DNA of 64,000 nt from Pithys albifrons albifrons (taxonomy: Eukaryota; Chordata; Aves; Passeriformes; Thamnophilidae), in NCBI RefSeq assembly GCF_047495875.1, contig NC_092459.1:15423795-15487794 (forward strand), written 5' to 3'. The position numbers and the translations under genes are program-made. This document shows, piece by piece, positions 7,458 to 17,275 of this stretch; the stretch's first letter is position 1; every line of letters starts with the position of its first letter. The notes beneath the pieces are model-generated. The model searched no databases. It was not told the DNA's origin and worked only from the letters and a program-made list of their open reading frames with translations.

Positions 7458-10400
7458 GAAGAAGAAGTTGAATTCTTGGTTGATACAGGTGCAGCTTATT
7501 CTGTGTTAAACACCTTGGAAGGGAAACTGAGTCATGATTCTATAACTGTAGTTGGTGCTACCGGGGTAAGTGAAACCAGGCCTTTCTTTAAGCCTCTGAA
7601 GTTTAAATTAGGCAAGCACTGGGTAACTCATCAATTTCTTTATATGCCAAACTCTCCCAAGCCTTTACTAGGCAGAGATTTGTTAGAGAAGTTGGAGGCT
7701 GAGATTAAATTCTGCAAAGGGGGGAAAATAAAAGTCATAATTCCTGATACTAAATATATCGAAGCAGCTACCTTTTTCATACAGGAAAGCCACGAGGAGA
7801 TCCCAGCAGAGGTAGAGGATGCTGTCATCCCCTTAGTGTGGGCCAGTGATTACCCTGGAAGATCCAGGCAAGCAGAACCAGTAAGCATCACTCTCAAGCC
7901 AGGAGCAACACCGGTAAGACAAAAACAATACCCTTTGAGCCTAGAGAGCTTGAAAGGATTAGCACCCCTAATTGAAAAGTTTCTCAAATTCAAGCTATTG
8001 GTAGAATGTGAATCCAAATATAATACCCCTATCCTGCCTGTGAAAAAGGCCGATGGCAAGAGCTATCGTTTAGTGCAGGATCTAAGGGCAATTAACAGAA
8101 TAACAGAGGACATACACCCTGTAGTGGCTAATCCATATACCCTGCTCACCACATTAACTGATGATTTAGGGTGGTTTACTGTGCTTGATCTCAAGGATGC
8201 CTTCTTCTGTATTCCTGTGCATAAAGACAGCCAAGAGCTCTTTGCTTTTGAATGGCAGAACCCTGAAACAGGAAGAAAGACCCAACTCACCTGGACAGTT
8301 CTACCCCAAGGCTATAAGAACAGCCCAACGCTATTCGGGAACCAACTAGCTAAGGAGCTGGAGGAATGGAGAAAGCAAGAGCCAGAGGGAATCCTCCTAC
8401 AGTATGTCGATGATCTGATGCTCGGCACGAGAAGCCGGGATGAATGCATCAGACTCACTGTAAGTCTTTTAAATTTTTTGGGTTTAAATGGATATAAAGT
8501 CTCAAAAGGGAAAGCACAAATTGCAAAGGAACTAGTCATCTACCTGGGGCTGGAAATATACAAGGGACATCGACGGCTCAGTGCAGACAGGAAAGAAGCC
8601 ATCTGCCGTCTCCCAGAGCCCCACACCGTCAGAGAGATGCAGGCTTTCCTGGGCATGGCAGGATGGTGCAGACTTTGGGTGGCTAATTATGGACTATTAG
8701 TCAAACCCTTATATGGAGCACTGAAAGCAGCCCAGGGAGGAGTCGTGGAATGGACTGATGAAACTAGAGCTGCATTTAAACAGCTGAAACAATCCTTGAT
8801 GTCAGCTCCAGCACTGGGACTGCCAGACTTAACCAAACCTTTTGAACTGTTCACACACGAGCAACAAGGTGTTGCCCTGGGGGTACTGTCACAGACCCTA
8901 GGATGCCAGCGCAGGGCTGTGGCTTACTTCTCCAAACAGCTAGACAATGTCAGCCAGGGGTGGCCGGGATGTTTGCGAGCTGTGGCTGCGACTGTTATCC
9001 TAATCCAAGAAGCTCGGAAACTCACCCTGGGGCAGTGCATTGTCGTATATGTACCCCATGCAGTTCAGGCAGTGCTTGAGCGAAAGGGGGGTCACTGGTT
9101 GTCCCCTAGCAGAATGCTCAAGTACCAAGCTGTGTTGTTGGAACAGGATGATGTTACCCTGAAAACAACATCCAATGTAAATCCTGCCATGTTTCTGTCC
9201 TCGACACTAACTGACAGCGTGCCCGAGCATGATTGCTTACAGACACTAGAGGAGATCTACGCCAGCAGACCAGACCTGAAGGACACACCCCTTGAGGATC
9301 CAGACTGGGAGCTGTACACAGATGGGAGCAGCTTCATGCAGGATGGTAAGCGTTTGACAGGATATGCCGTCACAACGAAAGATGAGGTGATTGAAGCAAA
9401 AGCCTTACCAGCAGATGTATCATCCCAGAAAGCAGAACTAATTGCATTAACGAGAGCCCTGGAACTAAGCGAAGGAAAGAAGGTAAATATCTGGACAGAT
9501 TCTAAATATGCTTTCAGCGTGGTTCATGCCCATGGAGCAATCTGGAAGGAGAGAGGCCTGTTAACTGCTCAGGGCAGTGGAATCAAACACGCAGACCAAA
9601 TTAATGCACTTCTGCAAAGCATTTGGAAACCAGAAAAGGTGTCTATCATTCATTGCAGAGCTCACCAGAAGGGGAAAACAGCCCCTGAATTGGGAAATCA
9701 TTTTGCTGATCAGGCAGCAAAAAGGGCTGCAGAAAAAGGCATCCTGCCAGTAATACCACAAAAAGAAATTGACTTGACAGGATTCACCCCAAAATACCAT
9801 GAAAAAGACCAGCAGTTAATTAAGTCCCTTAACGCAGAAATTAAAGAAAGTGGATGGGCAGTTACACCCACAGGACAGGTCGTAGTTACAGCCCCAATCC
9901 TTAGAGAAATAGCTCTGCGGGAACATGAAGCTACACACTGGGGAAGTGAAAACCTTCTAAAGCACCTAAAAAAGGTAATCATAGGGACAGGCATGACCGA
10001 GGTCGTGCAATCCACTGTTAGCAAATGTGAAATTTGCAGGCAAAATAATCCTGACACAACCAAGAGAGTGGTGCTAGGGGTAACAAAGGCTGGAGACTTT
10101 CCTGGAGATTACTGGCAAATAGATTTTGCTGAGTTACCACCCAGAGAAGGGTATAAGTACATACTGGTACTAGTTGACACATTCAGTGGATGGCCTGAGG
10201 CATACCCCTGTCGCACCAACACAGCAAGGGAAGTGGTAAAAGCTCTACTTAACCACATAATTCCAAGATTTGGAGTTCCTCTGGGAATGTCATCAGACAG
10301 AGGGACACATTTCATTGCAACCATAGTTAAGGAGGTGTGTCGTACCCTCGGAATTGTTTGGGACTTGCATACCCCCTACAGGCCTCAGGCGAGTGGCAAA

Positions 10401-10928
10401 GTTGAACACATGAATGGTACCCTCAAAATGCAAATCAGTAAAATTTGTCAAGAAACATCCATGTCATGGGTTCAAGCTCTGCCTCTGGCTCTCCTGAGAA
10501 TTCGTATTCAACCAAGGCGGAGGGATAACTTAAGCCCTTATGAAATACTGTATGGAAGACCATACCAAGCTCCGCACCTCCCGGGGGACATTCACATAAA
10601 AGGGAAAGTTGATTTACAAAAGTATTTAATGGCTTTAAGCTCTACTTTACAGAAACTCCAGAAATTTGTTGAGCTATCCAGACCGATCGGACTAGACACA
10701 CCTGCTCATCAGTTCCAGCCCGGAGACTGGGTCTACGTCAAATGGTGGGACAACGATCCGCTGCGAGCTAAGTGGAAAGGACCCTTCCAAGTCCTGCTGA
10801 CTTCTTTTACTGCAGTTAAAGTTGCCGGGAAAGGACCCTGGTTCCATTACTCCAGAGTGAAGAAAGCATCAATTCCTGGGACAATTGACAAAGCAGAACC
10901 AGACACTGATGACGATGATGCGGCTTAG
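7404..10928 (+). CDS. pol: Pol (protease, reverse transcriptase, RNase H, integrase), made as Gag-Pol by readthrough
   Basis: 1,174 sense codons directly after the gag UGA in the same frame, expected as the C-terminal part of Gag-Pol. It has no start codon of its own. Numbered from 7404: protease has DTG at 27-29. Reverse transcriptase has catalytic D262 (VLDLKDAF), LPQGYKNSP and YVDD at 334-337. RNase H has D640 (YTDGS), E678, D699 and D769. Integrase has the zinc site H841, H845, C875, C878 and the D907, D965, E1001 triad with 35 residues between the last two. A GPF-type C-terminal domain follows near KGPFQVLL. Every catalytic residue I can place is present and no stop or frameshift interrupts. 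The end overlaps env by 20 bases in another frame and contains the env splice acceptor. Confidence 0.97.
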   Translation, partial: SRPEVTTPAEPLVIAKLGEEEVEFLVDTGAAYSVLNTLEGKLSHDSITVVGATGVSETRPFFKPLKFKLGKHWVTHQFLYMPNSPKPLLGRDLLEKLEAEIKFCKGGKIKVIIPDTKYIEAATFFIQESHEEIPAEVEDAVIPLVWASDYPGRSRQAEPVSITLKPGATPVRQKQYPLSLESLKGLAPLIEKFLKFKLLVECESKYNTPILPVKKADGKSYRLVQDLRAINRITEDIHPVVANPYTLLTTLTDDLGWFTVLDLKDAFFCIPVHKDSQELFAFEWQNPETGRKTQLTWTVLPQGYKNSPTLFGNQLAKELEEWRKQEPEGILLQYVDDLMLGTRSRDECIRLTVSLLNFLGLNGYKVSKGKAQIAKELVIYLGLEIYKGHRRLSADRKEAICRLPEPHTVREMQAFLGMAGWCRLWVANYGLLVKPLYGALKAAQGGVVEWTDETRAAFKQLKQSLMSAPALGLPDLTKPFELFTHEQQGVALGVLSQTLGCQRRAVAYFSKQLDNVSQGWPGCLRAVAATVILIQEARKLTLGQCIVVYVPHAVQAVLERKGGHWLSPSRMLKYQAVLLEQDDVTLKTTSNVNPAMFLSSTLTDSVPEHDCLQTLEEIYASRPDLKDTPLEDPDWELYTDGSSFMQDGKRLTGYAVTTKDEVIEAKALPADVSSQKAELIALTRALELSEGKKVNIWTDSKYAFSVVHAHGAIWKERGLLTAQGSGIKHADQINALLQSIWKPEKVSIIHCRAHQKGKTAPELGNHFADQAAKRAAEKGILPVIPQKEIDLTGFTPKYHEKDQQLIKSLNAEIKESGWAVTPTGQVVVTAPILREIALREHEATHWGSENLLKHLKKVIIGTGMTEVVQSTVSKCEICRQNNPDTTKRVVLGVTKAGDFPGDYWQIDFAELPPREGYKYILVLVDTFSGWPEAYPCRTNTAREVVKALLNHIIPRFGVPLGMSSDRGTHFIATIVKEVCRTLGIVWDLHTPYRPQASGKVEHMNGTLKMQISKICQETSMSWVQALPLALLRIRIQPRRRDNLSPYEILYGRPYQAPHLPGDIHIKGKVDLQKYLMALSSTLQKLQKFVELSRPIGLDTPAHQFQPGDWVYVKWWDNDPLRAKWKGPFQVLLTSFTAVKVAGKGPWFHYSRVKKASIPGTIDKAEPDTDDDDAA
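10790..10816 (+). promoter_or_regulatory. candidate env splice acceptor
   Basis: A branch-like TGCTGAC, then a pyrimidine-rich CTTCTTTTACTGCAG with the AG at 10814-10815. The first ATG after this junction is the env start at 10909. Confidence 0.65.
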
Positions 10929-12075
10929 ACTGCTTCTTCTGTTCATGTGGTCTGTACAGTCGGTAACTATGATGCGAGTGTGGAATCAAAATTTACATGT
11001 GACCCTGGTGCAAAATGTGTCTAAAATCCTTCACAAAACTGACTGCTGGATTTGTACACAAACACCAGCAATTGATGATAATGAGAGTGATTGGCCCCTG
11101 ATTGGTATTCTAATGAACGAGACAAACTTTGGTGAGACTTTCGGAGTCCCGGGGACATGGAAACTGGTTGAGAGAGCCTATTATTCAATACCCCTGAGCA
11201 ATGTAATTCTCGGTCAAGATGATCAAACTGTTCCCTGTCTGTATATTAATGTTACAGGAAATGTCACCCTTCCTACCTATTGTGACACCAGCACAGCTAC
11301 CAAGGGGTTAACCCCAAAGATGGTGATAAAAATGGCAGCACGACCCTGGAGAATAGTCCCTAAACAGGGCTCAGGGTGGTACTGGATCTGTGAAAATGAA
11401 GCCTGGAAAGTTTTACCCCTCAATAAAGACAGGGTCTGCACTTTAGGAGCTGTGATACCAAACATAACAATCTTTGACCGAATTGATGAACAAGAAGGGT
11501 GGGGAGGAATCTATCCCAGAAGGGTAAAGAGAACCAATAATCCCCTTATAGATCGTCCCACACTTTTCCACAGCATAGTCAGAGCTGCAATTCCATCCTT
11601 GGGAGTAAGTGAATTAGAAAAAGCAGTTGTCAATATCTCAGCTATCCTCGAAAACCTCCAAGATAAAACCACAGATGCTATTACAGCTTTGAAAGAAGAG
11701 GTCCACAGTTTGTCTCGTGTAGTTCTGCAAAATAGAATGGCCCTGAATTTGATACTAGCCTCACAGGGAGGTGTGTGTAAAGTCATTAACACTAGTTGTT
11801 GTTCCTACATAGACCAAAGTGGAAGAATTGAGAAAGATCTGGCTGCAATTCGGAAGCAAACCAAAATTCTGCATCAGGTAACCCTTGATAATGTCTCATT
11901 AGGCCTGGATGATGTTTTCCACAAGCTCACGTCATGGTTGCCGAACTGGACCTGGATGAAACAGCTGTTTTTGGTAGTGATATATATAATTAGTGTTTGC
12001 ATAATTGCTTATTGCATGATCAAATGTTGCAAATGCTGTTCATCTCTTTGGTACAATTTCAAGTATGGAAAGTAG
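10909..12075 (+). CDS. env: Env glycoprotein with a very short surface subunit
   Basis: 388 residues from the first ATG after the acceptor. In-frame ATGs at 10915 and 10918, the former with A at -3, are alternative starts. A hydrophobic signal peptide lies at about 4-19. The surface subunit is only about 208 residues, with CWIC at 46-49 (the CXXC isomerisation motif) and several N-glycosylation sites. A furin-type site RRVKR is at 204-208. The transmembrane subunit (180 residues) has an immunosuppressive-like segment at 273-290, CX6CC at 290-298, a membrane span at 353-371 and a 17-residue Cys-rich tail that may be palmitoylated. CXXC plus CX6CC indicates gamma-type disulfide-linked subunits. 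The segment after the cleavage site is polar, and the likely fusion peptide starts about ten residues in and is only weakly hydrophobic. Typical gammaretroviral Env is about 600 or more residues. Confidence 0.95.
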   Translation: MTMMRLRLLLLFMWSVQSVTMMRVWNQNLHVTLVQNVSKILHKTDCWICTQTPAIDDNESDWPLIGILMNETNFGETFGVPGTWKLVERAYYSIPLSNVILGQDDQTVPCLYINVTGNVTLPTYCDTSTATKGLTPKMVIKMAARPWRIVPKQGSGWYWICENEAWKVLPLNKDRVCTLGAVIPNITIFDRIDEQEGWGGIYPRRVKRTNNPLIDRPTLFHSIVRAAIPSLGVSELEKAVVNISAILENLQDKTTDAITALKEEVHSLSRVVLQNRMALNLILASQGGVCKVINTSCCSYIDQSGRIEKDLAAIRKQTKILHQVTLDNVSLGLDDVFHKLTSWLPNWTWMKQLFLVVIYIISVCIIAYCMIKCCKCCSSLWYNFKYGK

Positions 12076-12108
12076 AAGCGAACAAAATTTTGAGTTTTGT
12101 CCGTTTCT

Positions 12109-12118
12109 AAAAGGGGGG
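12109..12118 (+). other. polypurine tract
   Basis: AAAAGGGGGG, three bases (ACA) before the 3' LTR. It is the expected plus-strand primer, in the 46 bases between env and the LTR. Confidence 0.9.
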
Positions 12119-12121
12119 ACA

Positions 12122-12673
12122 TGATGCCGAAAGGGTTTTTTTTAACTTTTCAATTTTCATATTTTGTAGATTTTAGAGACACAGTAGATGCAATGCTGTA
12201 GATTTTAGTGAATTAATATTTAGCAGCTTGTAGCACAAAGTCCTTCTATCTCTACCCCTGCTCCAGAACAGGCAGCTAAGATCTGCCAGCTGTTTAGTCT
12301 CTTCCTCAAGGTACCTGATTAAAGCATATCAGAAGAGAACATAAACATGGAGCAGTGTGACCCAAAGCCCTGGAAAGCGTCCAAGAGACCTTTGTGTACT
12401 GAAGAAGAGGAGGTGGATGAAGACAGAGGGTCCCAACGACCCCAGCCCCAATTCAACGGGGGTGGGAACTGGGAGGGGACAGAGGTGGAACTGGACATGT
12501 GGACAGTAGTGATTGGATAGGTTATATTATAAAAGCTATAGAACTTAGAGCTTGCGGGCGCGCGCGTCGAGGTATTCCTGGATGAGCGGGGTTGCTCATT
12601 AAAGTGCCTGCCCATTATCTTATCTCCTACAAAACTTGGCTCGGAGTCTTTTTTACAGACTTCTACGGCAACA
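12122..12673 (+). repeat. 3' LTR
   Basis: 552 bp, identical by eye to the 5' LTR, including both homopolymer T runs (8 and 6 bases). The promoter, hairpin and ATTAAA signal recur at +8,091. Here the ATTAAA (12598-12603) would end proviral transcripts. The LTR promoter could also fire into downstream host DNA. Confidence 0.97.
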
Positions 12674-12677
12674 CAAT
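12674..12677. other. target-site duplication, right copy (CAAT)
   Basis: CAAT directly follows the 3' LTR and matches 4027-4030. Confidence 0.85.
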
Positions 12678-15600
12678 GAAACTACTTGTGGAAGCTGTTC
12701 AGGAAGAGAGAACTGCACTGGCAGTCTGTAGGAAGCAGCATAATACTGAATATGTGTTTACATCTATGTGTGTATGCAGCGATATGTTTATTGAGTTTTG
12801 CATCAGTTCTGCTACCATCTATGTTTTTTATTTTTTTCTTAAAGAATAAAAAAATAAATTAAAAAGTGCGACCACACCAGTGGGAAAGTTCATTGTACAA
12901 GGTATGAATTTCTTATAAGTGAGGTTACATGTTCATGAAAAATGCAGAAAATATATGAAAACAATACTTGCTTCCACTACATTCCCCCCCTCCTGCCAAA
13001 AAAAATAACCAAGCTGCTAATGTTGTATGAACACAATCTTCTTGGATCACAAATACGTTATTTCACCTCTATTTATGTCTGTAAGTCATTTCTCTCTCAT
13101 ATTCGGATGTGAACTCCTTGGGGCAGAAATCATCTTTTTGGCCTATATTTCAATAGCTTTGTGCTCTGTGGTAAGACCTTTGTGCACTGATACATAAAAA
13201 TAGTATCATTACAGGGCATTTTGAAGCTAACAAAGTAAAAAAGCCATTATGAATATTCTAGCCTTCTTGGCAATTAATGGTTATTGATACAGGCTCAGGC
13301 AGCAATGCACTGGCTCTATCACATTTTATCTTGGAATCACCACAGCAAGAACAGCTTTCAAGGACCATCTCTTAGAATAAAAGAGAATCTGATGCCAAGA
13401 GACCTTTCAAAAAATCTGAGGGTCATATACTGAAACCTTCAGTCTTGAACACAGTACTGGATTTTACATCTGATCTCATTTCTTCTGCTGGAAACAAGAT
13501 CTTACTGCTGGCAGCCTACATGTCTAGGAAGGGCAACAGAACTGGGTCCTGATCCACATGTACTGTCAGTACCATCAGGTACATCCATTGCCCACCAAGA
13601 CACTAGAAAACACTATAACCTGCTTGTCTTATTGGCCATACAGAAAATCCAGAGAACTATCCTATGGAAAGAAAGGCTTTTAAAGGTTCTAAAGAAATGC
13701 AATGATTTGTTTTAAAACATAATAGTACAAAAAGCTGTTAAGAGACATGGTTTTGATTATATACTTCCCCTTCCTATTAATTCAGTTATCAGCTGAACAA
13801 ACTGCCAGCAAGTTTACAATGAATAACACAACATTTTTTACTCTTCCTTCAAGACACTATATTATTAATTTCAGAGCCTTACTAAATCAGGTATTTAAAC
13901 TTGGTCATGCTATATAAACATGATATGAGAGAAAGTAATTGCTTATTATAATATAGTCTAGCTAAAATTAGACATTGATCCTTCAGTATCTATTTAGCAT
14001 AGGCCATTAATTTTTAAGAACTGTTTTCAGCTTAATGTTGAATGGCAATACGAATAAAATGTCATTTCCAGAACAAGTGTTACAAATGTAAGGTCATATA
14101 GTTAATATTTATAGTTTTGCATTTTCTCAGTGTAAATATTATATGATATGCACCCCTCCCACCCAAAAACCCCAAAACAACTGTATTGCTTTTTATATTA
14201 AAAAGTCCCAAACAACAAAGCACAATGACTCTAAAGTGCTTACCTAAATAAATCAGAGAGGCACAAGAGATAAATGCTGTTTTCAAAAATGCCTTGGATG
14301 AGGAAAAATGCTATTTGAAGACAAAATTCCTCTAGGAATTTGACAAGTTTTGATAATGCTATTACTAGGAAAGACTTTTTAAAGGCGATGGCACTGTACA
14401 ATAGTGACCAACTGATCTATCTGGAAAGTGAGAAAAGATCGCAAGAACAAGTTAGACTTGAAAGTTAATAATTCATCACAGGTACTGTTCAGAGCTATTC
14501 TCTTTAAAGGGAATTATCTCAGATTCCAAACCCCTTGTATCTTTCCCTTCTTTAATCAGCTACCATTAGGATTAGTCGTAGACAAAAAGTAGGTAATTGC
14601 CTGCTTGTGGTAAATGCAACAGCTCCTCTCTGCAAAACACAGACAAGTAAAATTCACCATGTTGCAGGTATGTTCTGGGACTTTCAGAAGTTGTATGAGC
14701 CCAGGAAGGATATCTGGGTTATTTTCAACTTTCACAATGGAACTGACTGGATGAAGAAACATTAAATGGCAACAACCCCAAACAAATGCTATCAAATTGG
14801 AATTAATTCATAGACATCCAGAAGTTAGCCTCATGATAAGGGTGGATAAGAGATATAACATGCTAGGAAATTGACCATGTACAGCACCAGAAAGAACTCA
14901 ACACCCAAGGACAGAGGGTGTTGCAAATGTCCAAGGAAAGTATTTTAACTTTTAGTGAAATCTGTTACAATATTTCTCTAATAGTGAAGAGCCCTTCTAA
15001 GCTTATATTTGTGCTTGTATTTTTTCTCATTCTAGAGTCCATAGTAGGAAAAGACCCAGGTATGTGCTTGTACCCTTTGCTGTTCTGAGATTGTTGCAGC
15101 AGAAATCCATATTTGTGTGACAACGTGCAGTCATGCTGCATTCTAGTGGATCTCTGTATTGCTACAACTGGGGTATCAGGTTGGTAAACCATGCTGAAGA
15201 GGGGACCTTTCCTGACAGATAGGCATGAATGCTCTGCAACAGACCATGGTCTTCAGCTCTTCAGAATGGAAGAACCATTGATCTGCCTAACACCCTCCTG
15301 GCTGTGAGTTATTCTGAAAGTCACAGAAGGTTTGATAATCAGAAGTGGGTAATGCAGTACCATTAACAAAGACATAAGGCATTGCACATTTGATTCAGAA
15401 AACTATATAGCTCTTCATTGCATGCTCCCCTCAGAAAACACTGGATATTTTTCAGGTGTCCTGTTGCTTGAAACAAACTCCTCTGCAGCCAAACAGAAAG
15501 AAACGCAGAAAGAAGCCTTTCTTGATTCTAGTCTTGGTATTGAAGAAACTATCTAAATAGTCTTAGTCTCTATGTTCAATCAGAAAGAAATTATTTTTCT

Positions 15601-17150
15601 GCAGTTTGCCTCTTTCTCATATCTAATCAATTGATAAAAAGGGTTGAAAACATACAAAAGGATCACTTTGCCAGGCTCCTCAAGGAATAAAGAATGTTCA
15701 TATTCTTCGCCTTCCACACTGGGAGCTGTGATAGAAGAGTTGTTCCATGGTGGTTTTGTGCCTTGGCTGCTTTCTGTTTCCCTGTGCTCTGCTCCATCCT
15801 CCTGTATGTTCACTGCAACTTCATCAGCCACTTAAGCAGTGGAGAGCCTGGCAAGCTTCAGGAAAAGAGCTGAGCTCCCTCACCAACACCACTTTTCACG
15901 GTCACAAGTTCATGAGCATTGCTAGAGTTTCAGACTTAGAACCAAATGTCTGTGGGACTTAAAAACAATTTCCCTGTCTGACTCTGCTGGCTGCTCCCAC
16001 TCATTGATTTATGCTTGTGATGCTTGGAGCTGCAGCATAAATCTGGTTATGTAATAGAAACTTGATCACAGAGAAAGTCAATGCAGGAGGACAATGGAGA
16101 TGAAATTACACCCTGGCACTACTTTTTTATTAACTCTTTCTTAGTTCACCTTAGCTGCTTCTCACAGGCAAGTTTTCTGAATTTAGGAAAAGGACTGTCT
16201 CAGTACTTACAGTAACATCAGACTGACAACTCGTTCCTCTGCTATACTGGGACCAAATAGAATAATTTTCTAGAAACACCATCCTTTTGCGACAAAAAAA
16301 GCTTTTTATATCTTTTTTTCAGTTAATTATAATGAAAAACGGCCAATTCTTTCACATCTAACATAATATCTATATAAACAAGTTATTTAAACAAACATAG
16401 ATATTTCATATGATCAGAGTATTTCCAGCTTGGGTGGGGTTTCTGAGGAAAGTTTATTTACTGGATTGTTTGTTTGCTTGTTTCATTTTTGTGGCACTTA
16501 ATTAATTACTTAGCCACAATTTTACAGCTGAGCTGCAGAATCTGTGAAAGCAGGAGGTTTAGCAGGCCCACAGAAGAATTTCTGACAGCTTCAGTTAACA
16601 TCATTCCTCATTTTAAGGTTGCAGTTCTTCAAACCATTCATACATGAAACTTCCCCTTTATGTTCTCATAATCTGATTCCTGCTGTTATCAGAAACCCTG
16701 TTTTTATTAGAAACTCATTTATCACAGATCTTTTTATTCATGGCTTCATTATTTGAAGTCCTGATTGTGATACAATTTCAGTTTTTCTTTGACTGAAGCT
16801 AGGGGATTTGCATATTTGATATCTGGGATTTAGGGAGAAACATGGGGATGAATATCAATAAAATCATTATCTGTTCTTCAAGGTGAGCTTTCCTTCTCAT
16901 GACTATAAGCAAAAAAGCGTTTTATTTTATATGCATATGCCCTTTAAAAAACTCTGGTAATAACATGATCCTTCTGTTACTCAGCATAAGATGACCCAAA
17001 TCATCAATAACTCAAATATATGTGAAAAACATTAACGGAGCTCATATAAACAATATTTCATTAGTGTCCCAAGAGCAGTATTAGGAAATATGAAGCTAAC
17101 ACTCTTATGAAAACTTGTCTGGAAATGATTACATGAAGACTAGAAGAAGA
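12678..17150. other. non-coding DNA downstream of the provirus
   Basis: No gene recognised. It holds the L2-like LINE tail listed separately, and short poly-A and AT-rich stretches (for example 12825-12865). Open frames are all 85 residues or shorter and match nothing known to me. Confidence 0.55.
13100..13205 (+). repeat. ancient LINE 3' tail, L2-like
   Basis: GTGAACTCCTTGGGGCAG, then AGCTTTGTGCTCTGTGG and an A-rich end (ATACATAAAAATAG), follow the pattern of L2-type LINE 3' ends in amniotes (GTGAGCTCCTTGGGGCAGGGA and so on). Divergence is high. Confidence 0.45.
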
Positions 17151-17154
17151 CTAA

Positions 17155-17275
17155 AAATCCCACTTTGTCCAGGTGCTCCTGAAGTTGCTTAGCAACTGCC
17201 TCCTTAATCATGTTCTCCAAAAAGGGAGGTTTGACAGAGGATAGTAATTAGATGGTTTCTTGAGGAGGGTCAAGA
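17155..17275 (-). repeat. LINE reverse-transcriptase fragment, decayed
   Basis: On the minus strand the sequence encodes SNLPF and, after a one-base frameshift, LENMIKEAVAKQLQEHLDK. This matches the YRPxSNLPFLxKxxEKxVxxQLQ block of L2/jockey-like LINE reverse transcriptases, rather than the NYRPISL block of CR1. Only this block is recognisable. A 64-codon frame just upstream (17278-17472, minus) cannot be assigned to the element. Confidence 0.5.

Larger units (their letters stand above)
4031..12673 (+). mobile_element. full-length endogenous retrovirus (class I, gammaretrovirus-like), apparently intact
   Basis: An 8,643-bp provirus in the order LTR, primer-binding site, gag, pol, env, polypurine tract, LTR. 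The LTRs are both 552 bp and identical by eye, and a CAAT duplication flanks them. The gag, pol and env frames are uninterrupted, apart from the one UGA between gag and pol that lies in frame with both. Gammaretroviral traits are a myristoylation-type MG start in matrix, a capsid major homology region, one CCHC knuckle, in-frame gag-pol, LPQGYKNSP and YVDD in reverse transcriptase, and CXXC plus CX6CC in Env. Identical LTRs imply recent insertion, because they are copies of each other at integration. Whether it is fixed, polymorphic or expressed cannot be told from the sequence. Confidence 0.97.

Noticed and set aside
10885..10908. Env starting at TTG 10885
   Set aside because: It is not an ATG. 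The first ATG after the predicted splice acceptor is at 10909, and the signal peptide follows from there.
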